From contig NZ_QGGO01000009.1 in assembly GCF_003148625.1 (NCBI RefSeq), forward strand, positions 124,001-188,000: DNA of 64,000 bases, in the 5' to 3' direction. The position numbers and the translations under genes are program-made. This document shows positions 52,340 to 62,233 of the stretch, piece by piece. The number at the start of each line of letters is the position of its first letter. The first letter of the stretch is position 1. Below the pieces are notes generated by a model. It was given only the letters and a program-made list of their open reading frames with translations. It ran no database searches and was not told the DNA's origin. This DNA is from Arcicella aurantiaca. Lineage in GTDB: Bacteria; Bacteroidota; Bacteroidia; Cytophagales; Spirosomataceae.

Positions 52340-55300
52340 TTAAAAACTTAAACTTAAACCTGTATTAATTACACGTGACTGTGGATAATACACACCGCTT
52401 TGTACTGTTGACTCTGGGTCAAATACTTTAGTTTTATCAAACGTAAGTAGATTTGAACCGTTTACATAGAGTCTAAGTGAACCAACTTTATATTTATCTG
52501 TAATATGTTTTGGAACAGTATAAGCTAATTGTAAGTTTTTCAAACGAATATAATCTTTACTGAAAAGGTAATAAGTGTTGTTACCGTAGTTACCACCTGT
52601 GAAGTAAGTATCTCCTCTACTTGCTAAGCGTGGGTGTACGCTACTTGGGTTGTCGATTGACCAACGGTTATCATAAGAATATTTCAAGAAGTTACCAATA
52701 TCTCCTGATTCTGTTTGAACACGAATTGCAGCACCAGTTGCTCCTTGGAATAAAATGTTCAATTCAAAACCTTTATATTTCACATCTAAATTTGCTCCGA
52801 AGTTGAAAGTTGGTGTTGAGTTTTGGTCTAATCTTTCTCTATCATCACCGTTGATTTTACCATCACCGTTAATGTCTTCAAATTTCATATCTCCCGGAAT
52901 TAATTTTGAAGTTACACCGCTATAATCAAGTTTATTTGCTTCAATATCAGCTTTGTCTTTGAAAATTCCTGCTGAACGATACACTAAATAAGAATCTATT
53001 GGTTTGCCTTCTTGTAATTGATAGCTTGGAGCTCCCGGAATTTCATCCATGAAAATCACTTTGTTCTTAGCATATCCACCATTTACTCCTGCTCTGAAAG
53101 TAAGGTCTTTCGACGCTTTTCCGTTGTAACCGATATTGAATTCAAAACCTTTATTATCTACAATACCAGCATTTACTGGAGGTAACAATGAGTTGATACC
53201 CGATGAAGCAGGCGTTGAACCATTTTTCTGAATCAAAATTTGGTCTCTTCTGTTATAGAAATACTCTAAAATAACATCAATCTTGTTATTCAATAAGCTC
53301 ATGTCGATACCAAGGTTGTAGTTGTTTGCTCTTTCCCAAGTAAAGTTAGGGTTAGCCAAAACTGTTTCTCCCAAAGTAGTTACCACTTGGCTGTTGATTG
53401 GATAGTTTCCAAAGCCATAAGTTGATAAATAAGCATATTCTTGAAGTTGTCCGTTATAGAATACTTGGTCGTTACCCATTTGTCCGTAAGAAGCACGGAT
53501 TTTTAAATGGTCAATCGCAGGAACTTTGAAGAAATCTTCTTTAGATACGTTCCATCCTAATAAAACTCCTGGGAAGAAACCGAATCTACTTGCTTCTGGG
53601 AATATATATGAACCGTCATAACGTGCAATAAATTCTGCTAAATATTTTTCGCCATAGTTGTATTGTACACGACCATAATACCCTAATCTTGCTCTGTTGT
53701 ATGCACTACCACCTGTATTTTGTTGTAATGAACCTCCTGCAAATAATTGGTCAATGGCTGGTGAAATATAATTTCTTCTATAAGCAAAGAATCCTTCGCC
53801 AGAGAAGTTTTCTTTCGTAACCCCCATCATTACACCAATGTTGTGTAGCTTATTAATTTGTTTGTCATAACTTATCTGTGCTGTTAAGTTTGTATTCAAT
53901 AATGAGCTATAACCTTGTGTTAATCTTGGGTCAGTGAAGTTTGAACGAATTGCTCCTACTAATTTTGGTGTTACACCATCAGCTTCATAAGAGACTTTGT
54001 CCCAGCTATAAAGTTTCCAAGGTGTTTGCCAGATTTTGTTCGTTCCACTGTTTTTATCAACCGCTGCTGATAACGTAACTTTCAAGCCTTCAATCCAAGG
54101 GTTTGTAATAGAAACCGAACCATTAGTTTGTAAATAGTCAACTGGATTATCAATATAACCTGTTGCATTTGTAGTAATTACATAAGGGTTTTGACCATTC
54201 TCAATATCTGGGCCTGGCAGACCATTTGGCCATACTTCTGGCTCTGTCGGACGACCACGCATCAACATTCTGAAAATTGAACCTGCATTTTCAGTTGGAT
54301 AACGGCGTTGCTCACGTCTGGTCATGATACCAAGATTAGCAACAATGTACTTACTGATACTTGCTTCAACGTTTGTTCTGAAGTTGAACTGTTGATAACT
54401 TGTAGCAGAGTTTTTGTAATATGCGTCTTGATTGACATACCCAATTGAAGAGAAATATCTGATACTTTCGTTACCGCCTGAGATAGATAAGTTATGCGAA
54501 GATTGTGGAGACCAAGTTTTGAAAGCATCACCAAACCAATCAGTATTTGGATATTTCCATTTGTCAGTTCCTGCGGCAAAACCTTTTACGGCTTCTGGAC
54601 TATAATTGGCATTGATTGTAGTTCCTGCCGATGGAGAAGTATAAGTTCCTGTGCTTTGAATTGCTTTCCAAGCTGCCCCCCATTCTCCGTCTGGAATTGT
54701 CTTATAAATTGGCAATTCGTTCATGATTTGTGCATACTCAGATGAACTTGCCATTTGAGGTACACGTGCAGGTTGTGACCATCCACTGTTAAAATTGTAA
54801 GTAATGGTTGGTTTGCCTGCTTTACCTTGTTTTGTTGTAACTAAGATTGCTCCATTGGCTGCTCTTGCACCATAAATTGCAGCAGAAGCATCTTTCAAAA
54901 CAGAAATAGACTCAATGTCATTTCCATTTAAACGACCAATACCGCCATCTCTATCAGGTACACCATCAATCACAACTAATGGACTACTGTTTCCAAGTGT
55001 GTTTGTACCTCTAATAGAGATTTTAGCACCATCATTTCCCGGTTCACCACTTGTCTGGATTACTACTAATCCCGGAAGGCGACCTGCCAATGAGTTACTA
55101 ATTTCAACGTTTGGTGAACGTAAGATTCTTTCGCCTTGAACAGCTACGACCGCACCCGTCACTGTCGCTTTTTTCTGAGTACCATAACCTACAACGACTA
55201 CTTCTTCCAGACTTTTATTGTCTTGAGTTAAGCTAATTGTAAGAGATGTTTTCCCATTGAGAGGAACTTCTTTGGTAACAAAACCTACATAAGTTAACAC

Positions 55301-55537
55301 CAATGTAGCGTTCTTTGCTGCATTTAATGAAAATGCACCTTTTGCATCAGAAATTGCTCCAGAGGTAGTTCCTTTTACTAAAATGTTTACACCCGGTAAA
55401 CCTTCCCCGTTTTCATCAGTAACTTTTCCCGTTACACTTTGTGCAATGGCATTTGAAAAACTTGCCAATGCTACTATCAGCATGAGTAAGAGTTTTGTTC
55501 TGAAAATTGGAATTCTTTGAGTTAGAATTGTTTTCAT
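52340..55537 (-). CDS. SusC/RagA family TonB-linked outer membrane protein
   Basis: 1065 residues. Signal peptide (MLIVALASFSNAIAQ after a basic start), a carboxypeptidase-regulatory-like domain (SVTGKVTDENGEGLPGVNILVKGTTSGAISDAKGAF), the TonB-box-like EVVVVGYGTQKKATVTGAV, then the plug with the SusC signature (ISIRGTNTLGNSSPLVVIDGVP) and ASAAIYGARAANGAILVTTKQGK. The rest is a 22-strand barrel ending VINTGLSLSF with a terminal aromatic residue. It imports a ligand through the outer membrane with energy from TonB. First gene of the cluster. No sigma/anti-sigma pair is next to it, so control by a hybrid or ECF system is not visible. Confidence 0.95.
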   Translation of the reverse strand: MKTILTQRIPIFRTKLLLMLIVALASFSNAIAQSVTGKVTDENGEGLPGVNILVKGTTSGAISDAKGAFSLNAAKNATLVLTYVGFVTKEVPLNGKTSLTISLTQDNKSLEEVVVVGYGTQKKATVTGAVVAVQGERILRSPNVEISNSLAGRLPGLVVIQTSGEPGNDGAKISIRGTNTLGNSSPLVVIDGVPDRDGGIGRLNGNDIESISVLKDASAAIYGARAANGAILVTTKQGKAGKPTITYNFNSGWSQPARVPQMASSSEYAQIMNELPIYKTIPDGEWGAAWKAIQSTGTYTSPSAGTTINANYSPEAVKGFAAGTDKWKYPNTDWFGDAFKTWSPQSSHNLSISGGNESIRYFSSIGYVNQDAYYKNSATSYQQFNFRTNVEASISKYIVANLGIMTRREQRRYPTENAGSIFRMLMRGRPTEPEVWPNGLPGPDIENGQNPYVITTNATGYIDNPVDYLQTNGSVSITNPWIEGLKVTLSAAVDKNSGTNKIWQTPWKLYSWDKVSYEADGVTPKLVGAIRSNFTDPRLTQGYSSLLNTNLTAQISYDKQINKLHNIGVMMGVTKENFSGEGFFAYRRNYISPAIDQLFAGGSLQQNTGGSAYNRARLGYYGRVQYNYGEKYLAEFIARYDGSYIFPEASRFGFFPGVLLGWNVSKEDFFKVPAIDHLKIRASYGQMGNDQVFYNGQLQEYAYLSTYGFGNYPINSQVVTTLGETVLANPNFTWERANNYNLGIDMSLLNNKIDVILEYFYNRRDQILIQKNGSTPASSGINSLLPPVNAGIVDNKGFEFNIGYNGKASKDLTFRAGVNGGYAKNKVIFMDEIPGAPSYQLQEGKPIDSYLVYRSAGIFKDKADIEANKLDYSGVTSKLIPGDMKFEDINGDGKINGDDRERLDQNSTPTFNFGANLDVKYKGFELNILFQGATGAAIRVQTESGDIGNFLKYSYDNRWSIDNPSSVHPRLASRGDTYFTGGNYGNNTYYLFSKDYIRLKNLQLAYTVPKHITDKYKVGSLRLYVNGSNLLTFDKTKVFDPESTVQSGVYYPQSRVINTGLSLSF

Positions 55538-56506
55538 AGTTTAATTATGACTTGGATAAATTTGTATGATTTTTGAAACTTTTGATACCAGATTTAACTG
55601 GTCATGGACAGAGCGAACAGATTGATTTTTCTACGATTTTGACTGCAATTGTGAAGAAATTACGCTTGCAGAAGGACCAAACACTATTTATTTTTAGTTT
55701 TCAGTAGTTCTTAATTGAAAGCAAAGTCGCTTTTGTTTTTACTTATTGATAATTCTGCACTAATAAGGTTAATTGGTTTTTCTTCCAATTTTTGTATATG
55801 ATAAATTTAATATTTTTTTATCTATAAACAAGAATAGGTCGTTCTGTTTAGTAAATATTTTAGCACTATCAGAAGTTTCAAGAAATCAATAAAATAATTG
55901 TACAGATGATACAAAGCAAAATAATGAATGTAGTTTTTTAATGAGGACATTGTCAACTATCAACTGAGTAGTTTTGAAGACATAATTTGGCTAACAAAGT
56001 TTATATTAATATAAGATTTTATGATTGATTATGGATGTTGAATTCATCAAAACATAGTTAAGTAGATGCTGGATAGCATTTGTTTTTTAGAGAATAATAA
56101 TAATAGAGTTGTTTTTTTAATACTGAATCGTACTTTATTAATATACTTTTGATGTGAAAATATAACTAATAGTAATTTTTTTATTTATTATGTAATAAAG
56201 CAAATATTGGAGTGCAAAGTTTTTTAAAAAAATACTTGAATAAAAATAGTTAATATTCTGAAAATGATGGATAAAATTATGGTTTTAAACTTCGATGAAT
56301 ATTAAGGCTCAAAAATCTTTAGAGTTTCCATAAAATAGTCTTAAATATATTTTTTATTGTACTAAATTGTTTTATAAAAAATAATTACCTTATAAAAAAG
56401 GATACTTATGATGTATATTTTCATTGAAACTCTTGCTTAAAGTTGTAAGATTTTTATGAGTAGTTTTAGAGATGAAATAGCTTTTTTAAAAAACATAATT
56501 TTAAGT
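55538..56506. other. Long gene-free gap upstream of SusC
   Basis: 969 bases, very AT-rich, between divergent SusC (minus) and DUF6807 (plus) genes. No ORF of coding quality, no tRNA and no long palindrome. The region probably holds the long leader and promoter for the SusC operon and the promoter of the plus-strand gene. The frame from ATG 56456 only extends the next gene by 17 unconserved codons. Confidence 0.6.
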
Positions 56507-57556
56507 ATGAAAAAATATATTTGCCTTGCAATTTCACTTGCATTTTTTGGTTCTGAAAGTTTAGCTCAAAAATCAAAAAATCGCATACAGTTAATTACAA
56601 AATCTAAAGAAAATAAAGTAGAAGTAATGGTTGATAACAAACCTTTTACGTCCTATTTTTTTCCAAGTGATTCGATACTGAAAAAGCCAGTCCTTTTTCC
56701 AATTGTAACCTCTCAAGGAACAACCATAACTCGTGGTTATCCATTTGCTACTCGTGCAGGAGAAAGAGTTGACCACCCTCACCATGTTGGAATGTGGTTA
56801 AATTATGAATCTGTAAACGGTTTTGACTTCTGGAATAATTCAACGGCTATTAAAGACCGTTCAAAGTATGGAACAATCAAACACACAGGCATTACAAAGT
56901 CAAGCAGTGGCGTTGGCAAAGCTGATTTGGAAGTAACGGCTGACTGGATTGATACTGATGGAAAAGGCAAAACTTTGTTGAAAGAGAAAACGAAGTATGT
57001 ATTCTATGCGAATGGAAATCAAAGAATTATTGATAGAATCACAACTTTGACGGCTCAAAATGATGAAGTGCTTTTTAAAGATGTTAAAGATGGTGTCTTT
57101 GCCATTAGATTAGCTCGTGAATTGGAACATCCATCTGATAAACCAGATATTTTTGTGGATGCAAACGGTATTGAAACTAAAGTTGATAAATTAGACAATA
57201 CAGGAATCACAGGGAAATATCATAGCAGTGAAGGAATCAACGGCGAAGACGTTTGGAGTACACGTGGAAAATGGGTGAATTTGACAGGTAAAATCAAAAA
57301 TGAAGATATTTCTGTTGCCATCATCGACCATCCATCAAATGTTAATTATCCAACTTTTTGGCACGCTCGTGGATATGGTTTATTTGCTGCTAATCCTTTA
57401 GGAGAAAAAATATTTAGCAAAGAGAAAAAAGAATTGAATTACAAACTTGCCCCAAATCAATCTGTCACTTTTAGATACAGAACTGTTATTACTTCTGGTA
57501 CTGCTTCTGATGAAAAATTGAACAAATTAGCAGCAGAATTTGCAGCAAGTAAGTAG
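56507..57556 (+). CDS. DUF6807/PmoA-like family exported protein
   Basis: 349 residues from the ATG at 56507, which starts signal peptide MKKYICLAISLAFFGSESLAQ. Family text: VEVMVDNKPFTSYFFPSDSILKKPVLFPIVTSQGTTITRGYP, then ERVDHPHHVGMWLNYESVNGFDFWNN and ISVAIIDHPSNVNYPTFWHARGYGLFAANPLG. These match the protein family named PmoA or DUF6807 in databases, exported proteins common in Bacteroidota and Planctomycetes and frequently near sugar genes. The methane-oxygenase name is not meaningful here. The His-rich loop DHPHH may bind metal or sugar; this is inference. Confidence 0.8.
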   Translation: MKKYICLAISLAFFGSESLAQKSKNRIQLITKSKENKVEVMVDNKPFTSYFFPSDSILKKPVLFPIVTSQGTTITRGYPFATRAGERVDHPHHVGMWLNYESVNGFDFWNNSTAIKDRSKYGTIKHTGITKSSSGVGKADLEVTADWIDTDGKGKTLLKEKTKYVFYANGNQRIIDRITTLTAQNDEVLFKDVKDGVFAIRLARELEHPSDKPDIFVDANGIETKVDKLDNTGITGKYHSSEGINGEDVWSTRGKWVNLTGKIKNEDISVAIIDHPSNVNYPTFWHARGYGLFAANPLGEKIFSKEKKELNYKLAPNQSVTFRYRTVITSGTASDEKLNKLAAEFAASK

Positions 57557-57559
57557 TTG

Positions 57560-57765
57560 TTGGTTACTGGTTGATTGGTTACTGGTTATTAGTTGATTGG
57601 TTACTGGTAGATTGGTTATTGGTAGATTGGTTATTAGTTGATTGGTTACTGGTAGATTGGTTATTGGTTGATTTGGAATAAAATCAATTTACCAATAACC
57701 AATCTACCAATTCACCAATAACCAATTCACCAATAACCAATAACCAATAACCAATAACCAATTAA
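57560..57765. repeat. Tandem 15-bp repeat forming a giant hairpin
   Basis: Left half (57560-57675): about eight degenerate copies of TTGGTTACTGGTTGA (variants TTGGTTATTGGTAGA and similar). Right half (about 57690-57765): the complementary text in units such as ACCAATAACCAATCTACCAA and CCAATAACCAATTCACCAAT. The two halves can pair in many registers. It lies between the stop of the DUF6807 gene and the CAP gene. Confidence 0.9.
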
Positions 57766-57816
57766 CAAAAATAAACTAAAAAGGTACTTTATGCGTTTAA
57801 TCTGAAAATTAACCGT

Positions 57817-58479
57817 ATGAAGTATCTTTTTTTTATCCTACTGCTCTCAAATGCCATTTTTGCTCAACGAGACTCTGTTTTTTATAAAATGTCGGCTCAG
57901 AAGTTTTTGAGTTTGCCACAAATAAATCAGCCTATTGATGTTAGAAACCCTGATTTTGGACTTTTAGATGCTGCTCTTTTTCATGCAACCAATGAACAAC
58001 GAATAGCATTTAACTTGCCGATTTTTGGCTATGCTTCAATTATTCATCAGGCGGCTATTGGTCATTCTGTTGCCATGATAGAGCAGGATTTTTACAATCA
58101 TGATAATCCATTTGACGTAGCCAATAAAAGCTTGCCAGACAGAATTTTCAAAAAGACCAAAGCATATAGACAATTAGCAGAAAACATTGCTCAGCATGAT
58201 ATTTTGATGGCGGCAGGCAATATGTATTGTTTTACACCCCCTAAAAGTGGAGGAGATTTCTTTTATTATGATTGCAAAACCAAAAAGGCTTTACCCATGA
58301 TGACTTATGCAGATTTTGCAAGGTCGGTAGTGAATGGATGGATGAATTCGCCACACCATAGAGCTAATATTTTAGACCCAAAATTGAAATTTATGGCTTG
58401 TTCGGGTAGAGTTTCTAAGAATCCCTATAAATCTCAAAGAAGTCCTTTCGCACGTTTAACACAAGATTTTGGCGGGTAA
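57817..58479 (+). CDS. CAP (SCP/PR-1) domain exported protein
   Basis: 220 residues. Signal peptide MKYLFFILLLSNAIFAQ. CAP domain: LLDAALFHATNEQRIAFNLPIFGYASIIHQAAIGHSVAMIEQDFYNHDNP with the first conserved His, AENIAQH (CAP glutamate) and VVNGWMNSPHHRANILDPKLKFMACSGR, ending TQDFGG. All four usual CAP motifs are present. Bacterial CAP proteins are secreted and of unknown function. It stands alone. Confidence 0.9.
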   Translation: MKYLFFILLLSNAIFAQRDSVFYKMSAQKFLSLPQINQPIDVRNPDFGLLDAALFHATNEQRIAFNLPIFGYASIIHQAAIGHSVAMIEQDFYNHDNPFDVANKSLPDRIFKKTKAYRQLAENIAQHDILMAAGNMYCFTPPKSGGDFFYYDCKTKKALPMMTYADFARSVVNGWMNSPHHRANILDPKLKFMACSGRVSKNPYKSQRSPFARLTQDFGG

Positions 58480-58658
58480 ATCTCCTTTTTTTACTTCGTG
58501 GTATTATGTTTGTAATAAATAAAAAACACGAACACCTATCCAAGAAAATATTACCAACAATTAATTTTAGGTATCTTTGTAAAACCCATCATTTTGGAAT
58601 AATAATCCAAGTGTTTTCAAACATAAGCTAAATTGACAAACGAATAACTAAATATAGA

Positions 58659-60086
58659 ATGAAATTAACTTTTTGGGGAGCTACGAGGCAGGTGACAGGT
58701 AGTATGTATTTACTTGAGTTAGACGATGAATATAAAATTCTGATTGATTGTGGAACAAATATGGAGCGTGATATTGATTATTCACAACCCGTAACAAACA
58801 AGGCTTTTTTTCCATTTGAGGCTTCACAAGTAAATTTGGTTCTTCTTACACACGCACACATTGACCATTCTGGAAATATACCCATGTTGTACCGTGAAGG
58901 CTACGAAGGACAAGTTCTTTGTACATCTCCAACGGCAGAATTGGCGGGACTTTTACTTCAAGATGCTGCGAATTTACATCTGAAAAAAATCAAACAAGCA
59001 GAAGGAGATAGTAAGAAAAAGAAGAAAAAAATGGATAGATTGCTCGTAAAGGGTGATTTATATTTGCAAAAAGACGTTGAAGACTCAATGTCTAATTTTG
59101 TTACAATCCAATTTAATCATCGTTTTAGAGTTTCTGATACGGCTTGGGTGACGTTTATACCAGCAGGGCATTTATTAGGGGCAGCTCATATTATTTTAGA
59201 AGTAAAAGAAGGAGACAAAACGAAAAAGATTTGTTTTTCGGGAGATATTGGACGTAAAAATTATCCACTACATATTGACCCTTCTGACGAAATTCCAGAG
59301 GTTGATTATTTACTTTGCGAAACAACTTATGGAGCAAGATTACACGAAGACAAAATTTCACCAGAAGATGCTTTAGGCGATGTAATTAAACGTACTTGTA
59401 TTGATATGCCAGGGCGTTTGATTATTCCTGCTTTTTCGGTTGGACGTACTCAAGCCTTACTTTATACCTTGAATAAACTTTACAGTGAACGTGGTTTTCA
59501 ACCTATTAAAGTATTCAGTGATAGCCCATTGGCGTATGCTTCAACGAAAGTTTATCAGAAAAATCTTAAACAATTAAATAAAGAAGCACAGGATTTTCAG
59601 AGTGAAAATGATACACTTTTTGACTTTGAGAATCTTCAATATATTCAGTCTGAGAAGTCGAGTAAAGCTATTTCTAATTACGGTGAACCTTGTATTATAA
59701 TTTCCGCTTCAGGTATGATTTCGGGTGGACGTGTTGAACAACACATTGCTGCCAATATCAATAACGCTTATTGTACCATTCTTTTAGTAGGTTATGCTTC
59801 TGAAGGAACTTTAGGTTGGCGTTTGATGAATGGACAGAAAACCCTGAGAATCAAAGACGTAGAACATACTGTTTTGGCAAATGTTGAAAAAATAGATGTA
59901 TTTTCAGGACATGGCGACCAAAATGATTTGATAAATTTTGTCAAAAAACAATCGAAAGAAAAACTGAAAAAAGTATTCTTAATTCACGGTGAAGTGGACA
60001 GTATGGAAGCCTTTAAAGAAGTTTTAGAAAAAGATGGTTATAGTGGCATAGAAATTCCAGAAGCAGGGCAAATCTTTGAGTTATAA
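58659..60086 (+). CDS. MBL-fold beta-CASP hydrolase (RNA-processing type)
   Basis: 475 residues, cytoplasmic. Metallo-beta-lactamase motif HAHIDHSGN at about 66-74, and GHLLGAAHI, FSGDIGR, CETTYG for motifs 3-4. The beta-CASP domain carries PAFSVGRTQALLYTLNKL, SDSPLA and ISASGMISGGRVEQHI. The C-terminal RMMBL-like part ends DVFSGHGDQNDLINFV and FLIHGEVDSMEAF. Its closest relatives are putative exonucleases of the CPSF-73/YsdB-like group, zinc-dependent RNases. A lysine-rich insert (KKKKKKMDRLL) at about 118-130 is notable. Exact target RNA unknown. Confidence 0.9.
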   Translation: MKLTFWGATRQVTGSMYLLELDDEYKILIDCGTNMERDIDYSQPVTNKAFFPFEASQVNLVLLTHAHIDHSGNIPMLYREGYEGQVLCTSPTAELAGLLLQDAANLHLKKIKQAEGDSKKKKKKMDRLLVKGDLYLQKDVEDSMSNFVTIQFNHRFRVSDTAWVTFIPAGHLLGAAHIILEVKEGDKTKKICFSGDIGRKNYPLHIDPSDEIPEVDYLLCETTYGARLHEDKISPEDALGDVIKRTCIDMPGRLIIPAFSVGRTQALLYTLNKLYSERGFQPIKVFSDSPLAYASTKVYQKNLKQLNKEAQDFQSENDTLFDFENLQYIQSEKSSKAISNYGEPCIIISASGMISGGRVEQHIAANINNAYCTILLVGYASEGTLGWRLMNGQKTLRIKDVEHTVLANVEKIDVFSGHGDQNDLINFVKKQSKEKLKKVFLIHGEVDSMEAFKEVLEKDGYSGIEIPEAGQIFEL

Positions 60087-60136
60087 GGGTTTATCCGTAA
60101 ATTACGGAACTATCAACTATTTGTCGCAGACAAATT

Positions 60137-60242
60137 TAGACCACAGATTGAGCAGATTTTACAGATTTACACTGGGACGATTTCTATGGTAAAATCAAGA
60201 AAAATCAGCGAAAATCTGTTAAATCAGTATAATCAGTGGTCT
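60137..60242. repeat. Dispersed GACCAC-type palindrome, copy 4
   Basis: TAGACCACAGATTGAGCAGA at the left end and TATAATCAGTGGTCTA at the right, both inside TTGTC...GACAAA outer arms. It lies between the MBL and DUF819 genes. The longer frame of the DUF819 gene (from 60186) starts inside it and was therefore rejected. Confidence 0.8.
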
Positions 60243-60332
60243 ATCGTTTGTCTTGTGACAAACCCTTTATTGTTACGTAAAATTATTGGGCAAGAATTTC
60301 TTGCCTTTTTTTATTACCTCAAATTTATCATC

Positions 60333-61571
60333 ATGCAAACCACTCTTATTACAAACGATGCCGTCGTTTTCGGAATATTGCTCGCTATCATTTATTTTAC
60401 CTTTTATACATCATCACTTCAAAGTCGTTTTTGGCAACGCTTTTATTTATTTCTGCCAAGTATTCTTATTTGTTATTTTGTACCGGGATTGTTAAATTCT
60501 TTCAATATTATTTCGGGAGAAAATTCAAAACTTTATGATGTCGCTTCCAAATACTTGTTACCCGCTTGTTTAGTGTATTTTACAATTAGTATTGATTTTC
60601 AGGCACTTAAAAGGTTAGGAGCAAAAGCAATTATTGTATTTTTAGCGGGTTCGGTAGGAGTCATAGTTGGTGGACCTGCATCAATTTGGATTGTAAAAAT
60701 GATTAGTCCCGAAACCGTATCTGGAGAAACATGGCGTGGTTTGGCAACTATTGCGGGAAGTTGGATTGGTGGAAGTGCCAATCAGACAGCTTTAAAAGAA
60801 GTGTTTAATCCCTCTGCGGAAGTCTTTTCTCAAGCCATTGCAGTTGATGTACTCACGGCAGAACTTTGGTTGGCTTTATTACTTTATGGTGTTGGAAATG
60901 CCTATAAATTAGATAAATGGTTTGGGGCTGATAATAGTGGAGTGGAGGAAATTCGAGAGAAAATAGAAAAAGAATTTTCTGATAATCAGCGAAATCCAAA
61001 TGTAAATGACCTATTGAAAATACTTTTTGTTGGATTCGGGACTACCACAATTGCTTATGTATGTGCTGATTTAATAGTTCCTTTTATCGAGAATAATTAT
61101 CCCAACCTCAAGAAATTTAGTTTAACATCCACCTCATTTTGGGTAATATCATTAGTGACGCTTTTCGGAATATTATTATCAAAAACACCCTTACGAGAGA
61201 TTGAAAAAGTGGGTGCTTCAAAATTTGGAAGTATTTTTCTATTTATTCTAATTACCACAATTGGAATGAAAATGGATATTTTAGCCGCTTTAGAAAAGCC
61301 TCAGTTATTTTTAGTGGGTATCATTTGGATGTTTTTTCATGCACTTTTTACCCTTTTGGCGGCATATTTTACCAAAGCTCCATATTTTTTTACTGCTGTG
61401 GGTTCACAAGCCAATGTAGGTGGTGCTGCATCTGCCTCAGTAGTGGCAGCTGCTTTTCATCCTTCTTTGGCATCGGTTGGCGTATTACTGGCTATTTTAG
61501 GCTATGCACTCGGCACTTACTTAGGCTATTTAACAGGCTTAATGATGCAATGGGTTGTGCTGAATTTATAA
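60333..61571 (+). CDS. DUF819 family membrane protein (putative transporter)
   Basis: 412 residues from ATG 60333 (MQTTLITNDAVVFGILLAIIYFTF). About ten or eleven helices. Marker text: SGENSKLYDVASKYLLPACLVYFTISID, WRGLATIAGSWIGGSANQTALKEVF and FYTAVGSQANVGGAASASVVAAAFHPSLASVGVLLAILGYALGTYLG. This matches DUF819 (YjcL-type), a widespread uncharacterised family of integral membrane proteins resembling Na-dependent transporters; the two-part GGSAN/NVGGAAS motifs could form the binding site. Substrate unknown. Confidence 0.88.
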   Translation: MQTTLITNDAVVFGILLAIIYFTFYTSSLQSRFWQRFYLFLPSILICYFVPGLLNSFNIISGENSKLYDVASKYLLPACLVYFTISIDFQALKRLGAKAIIVFLAGSVGVIVGGPASIWIVKMISPETVSGETWRGLATIAGSWIGGSANQTALKEVFNPSAEVFSQAIAVDVLTAELWLALLLYGVGNAYKLDKWFGADNSGVEEIREKIEKEFSDNQRNPNVNDLLKILFVGFGTTTIAYVCADLIVPFIENNYPNLKKFSLTSTSFWVISLVTLFGILLSKTPLREIEKVGASKFGSIFLFILITTIGMKMDILAALEKPQLFLVGIIWMFFHALFTLLAAYFTKAPYFFTAVGSQANVGGAASASVVAAAFHPSLASVGVLLAILGYALGTYLGYLTGLMMQWVVLNL

Positions 61572-61575
61572 TAAC

Positions 61576-61617
61576 AGAATCTTTCTCTTGAATTAAATTA
61601 TTCAAGAGAAAGATTCT
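61576..61617. terminator. 18-bp hairpin terminator
   Basis: AGAATCTTTCTCTTGAAT/ATTCAAGAGAAAGATTCT with a 6-base loop, immediately after the DUF819 stop and before the convergent Crp/Fnr gene. Confidence 0.85.
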
Positions 61618-61630
61618 TATTGTGATATGT

Positions 61631-62233
61631 TTATTCACTACAACCATCAAGTTCTCTTTTTAGCCTACTTAAAGACTGTGGAGTAATTCCTAAATATGAT
61701 GCTACAATATGTTGAGGTATTCGATGGAGAATATTTTGGTAAGAATGCTGAAACTTTTTGTATCGGGTTGCGGCATCATCATTCATCATCGAACGCAATC
61801 GTTTTTGTGAGATGATGAAGTTAATATCACTAATTTTTCTGCCTATTGTTTCCCAAACATGATATTTGGTATATAGACTCATCAAGTCTTCATAATTAAA
61901 AGCAACCACTTCGGTTTCTTCGATAGCCTCAATAAAATCAGTTGAGGGAGTTTGAGACATAAAGCTTACATGTTCTGTAAAAATATTCAATTCACGAGAA
62001 ATGATATATGTTTTTTGATTACCATTTGGCATCATCTGAAAAGACCTCATTAAGCCTTTCTTTATAAAGTAAGCTTCTGTACAAATATCACCTGCTTTTA
62101 GGATAATTTCACCTTTTTTATAGGTCTTACTAATGAGGTATGGTCGTAAAAATTCAATTTCACTTTCGCTTGGATAGACTCCAAAGAACATTATTTTTTC
62201 ACGAACAAGACATAGGTCTGGTGGTAAATTCAT
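61631..62233 (-). CDS. Crp/Fnr family transcriptional regulator (second)
   Basis: 200 residues from ATG 62233. Cyclic-nucleotide-binding-like domain (LISKTYKKGEIILKAGDICTEAYFIKKGLMRSFQMMPNGNQKTYIISRELN) and a C-terminal HTH (IPQHIVASYLGITPQSLSRLKREL). Similar layout to the regulator at 28285-28869 but clearly divergent. It stands alone, so its target is not obvious. Like the other, it lacks the classical cAMP-binding residues by eye. Confidence 0.9.
   Translation of the reverse strand: MNLPPDLCLVREKIMFFGVYPSESEIEFLRPYLISKTYKKGEIILKAGDICTEAYFIKKGLMRSFQMMPNGNQKTYIISRELNIFTEHVSFMSQTPSTDFIEAIEETEVVAFNYEDLMSLYTKYHVWETIGRKISDINFIISQKRLRSMMNDDAATRYKKFQHSYQNILHRIPQHIVASYLGITPQSLSRLKRELDGCSE

Noticed and set aside
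60186-60332. N-terminal extension of the DUF819 gene
   Set aside because: It is translated from the dispersed palindrome; the ATG at 60333 gives the normal family start.
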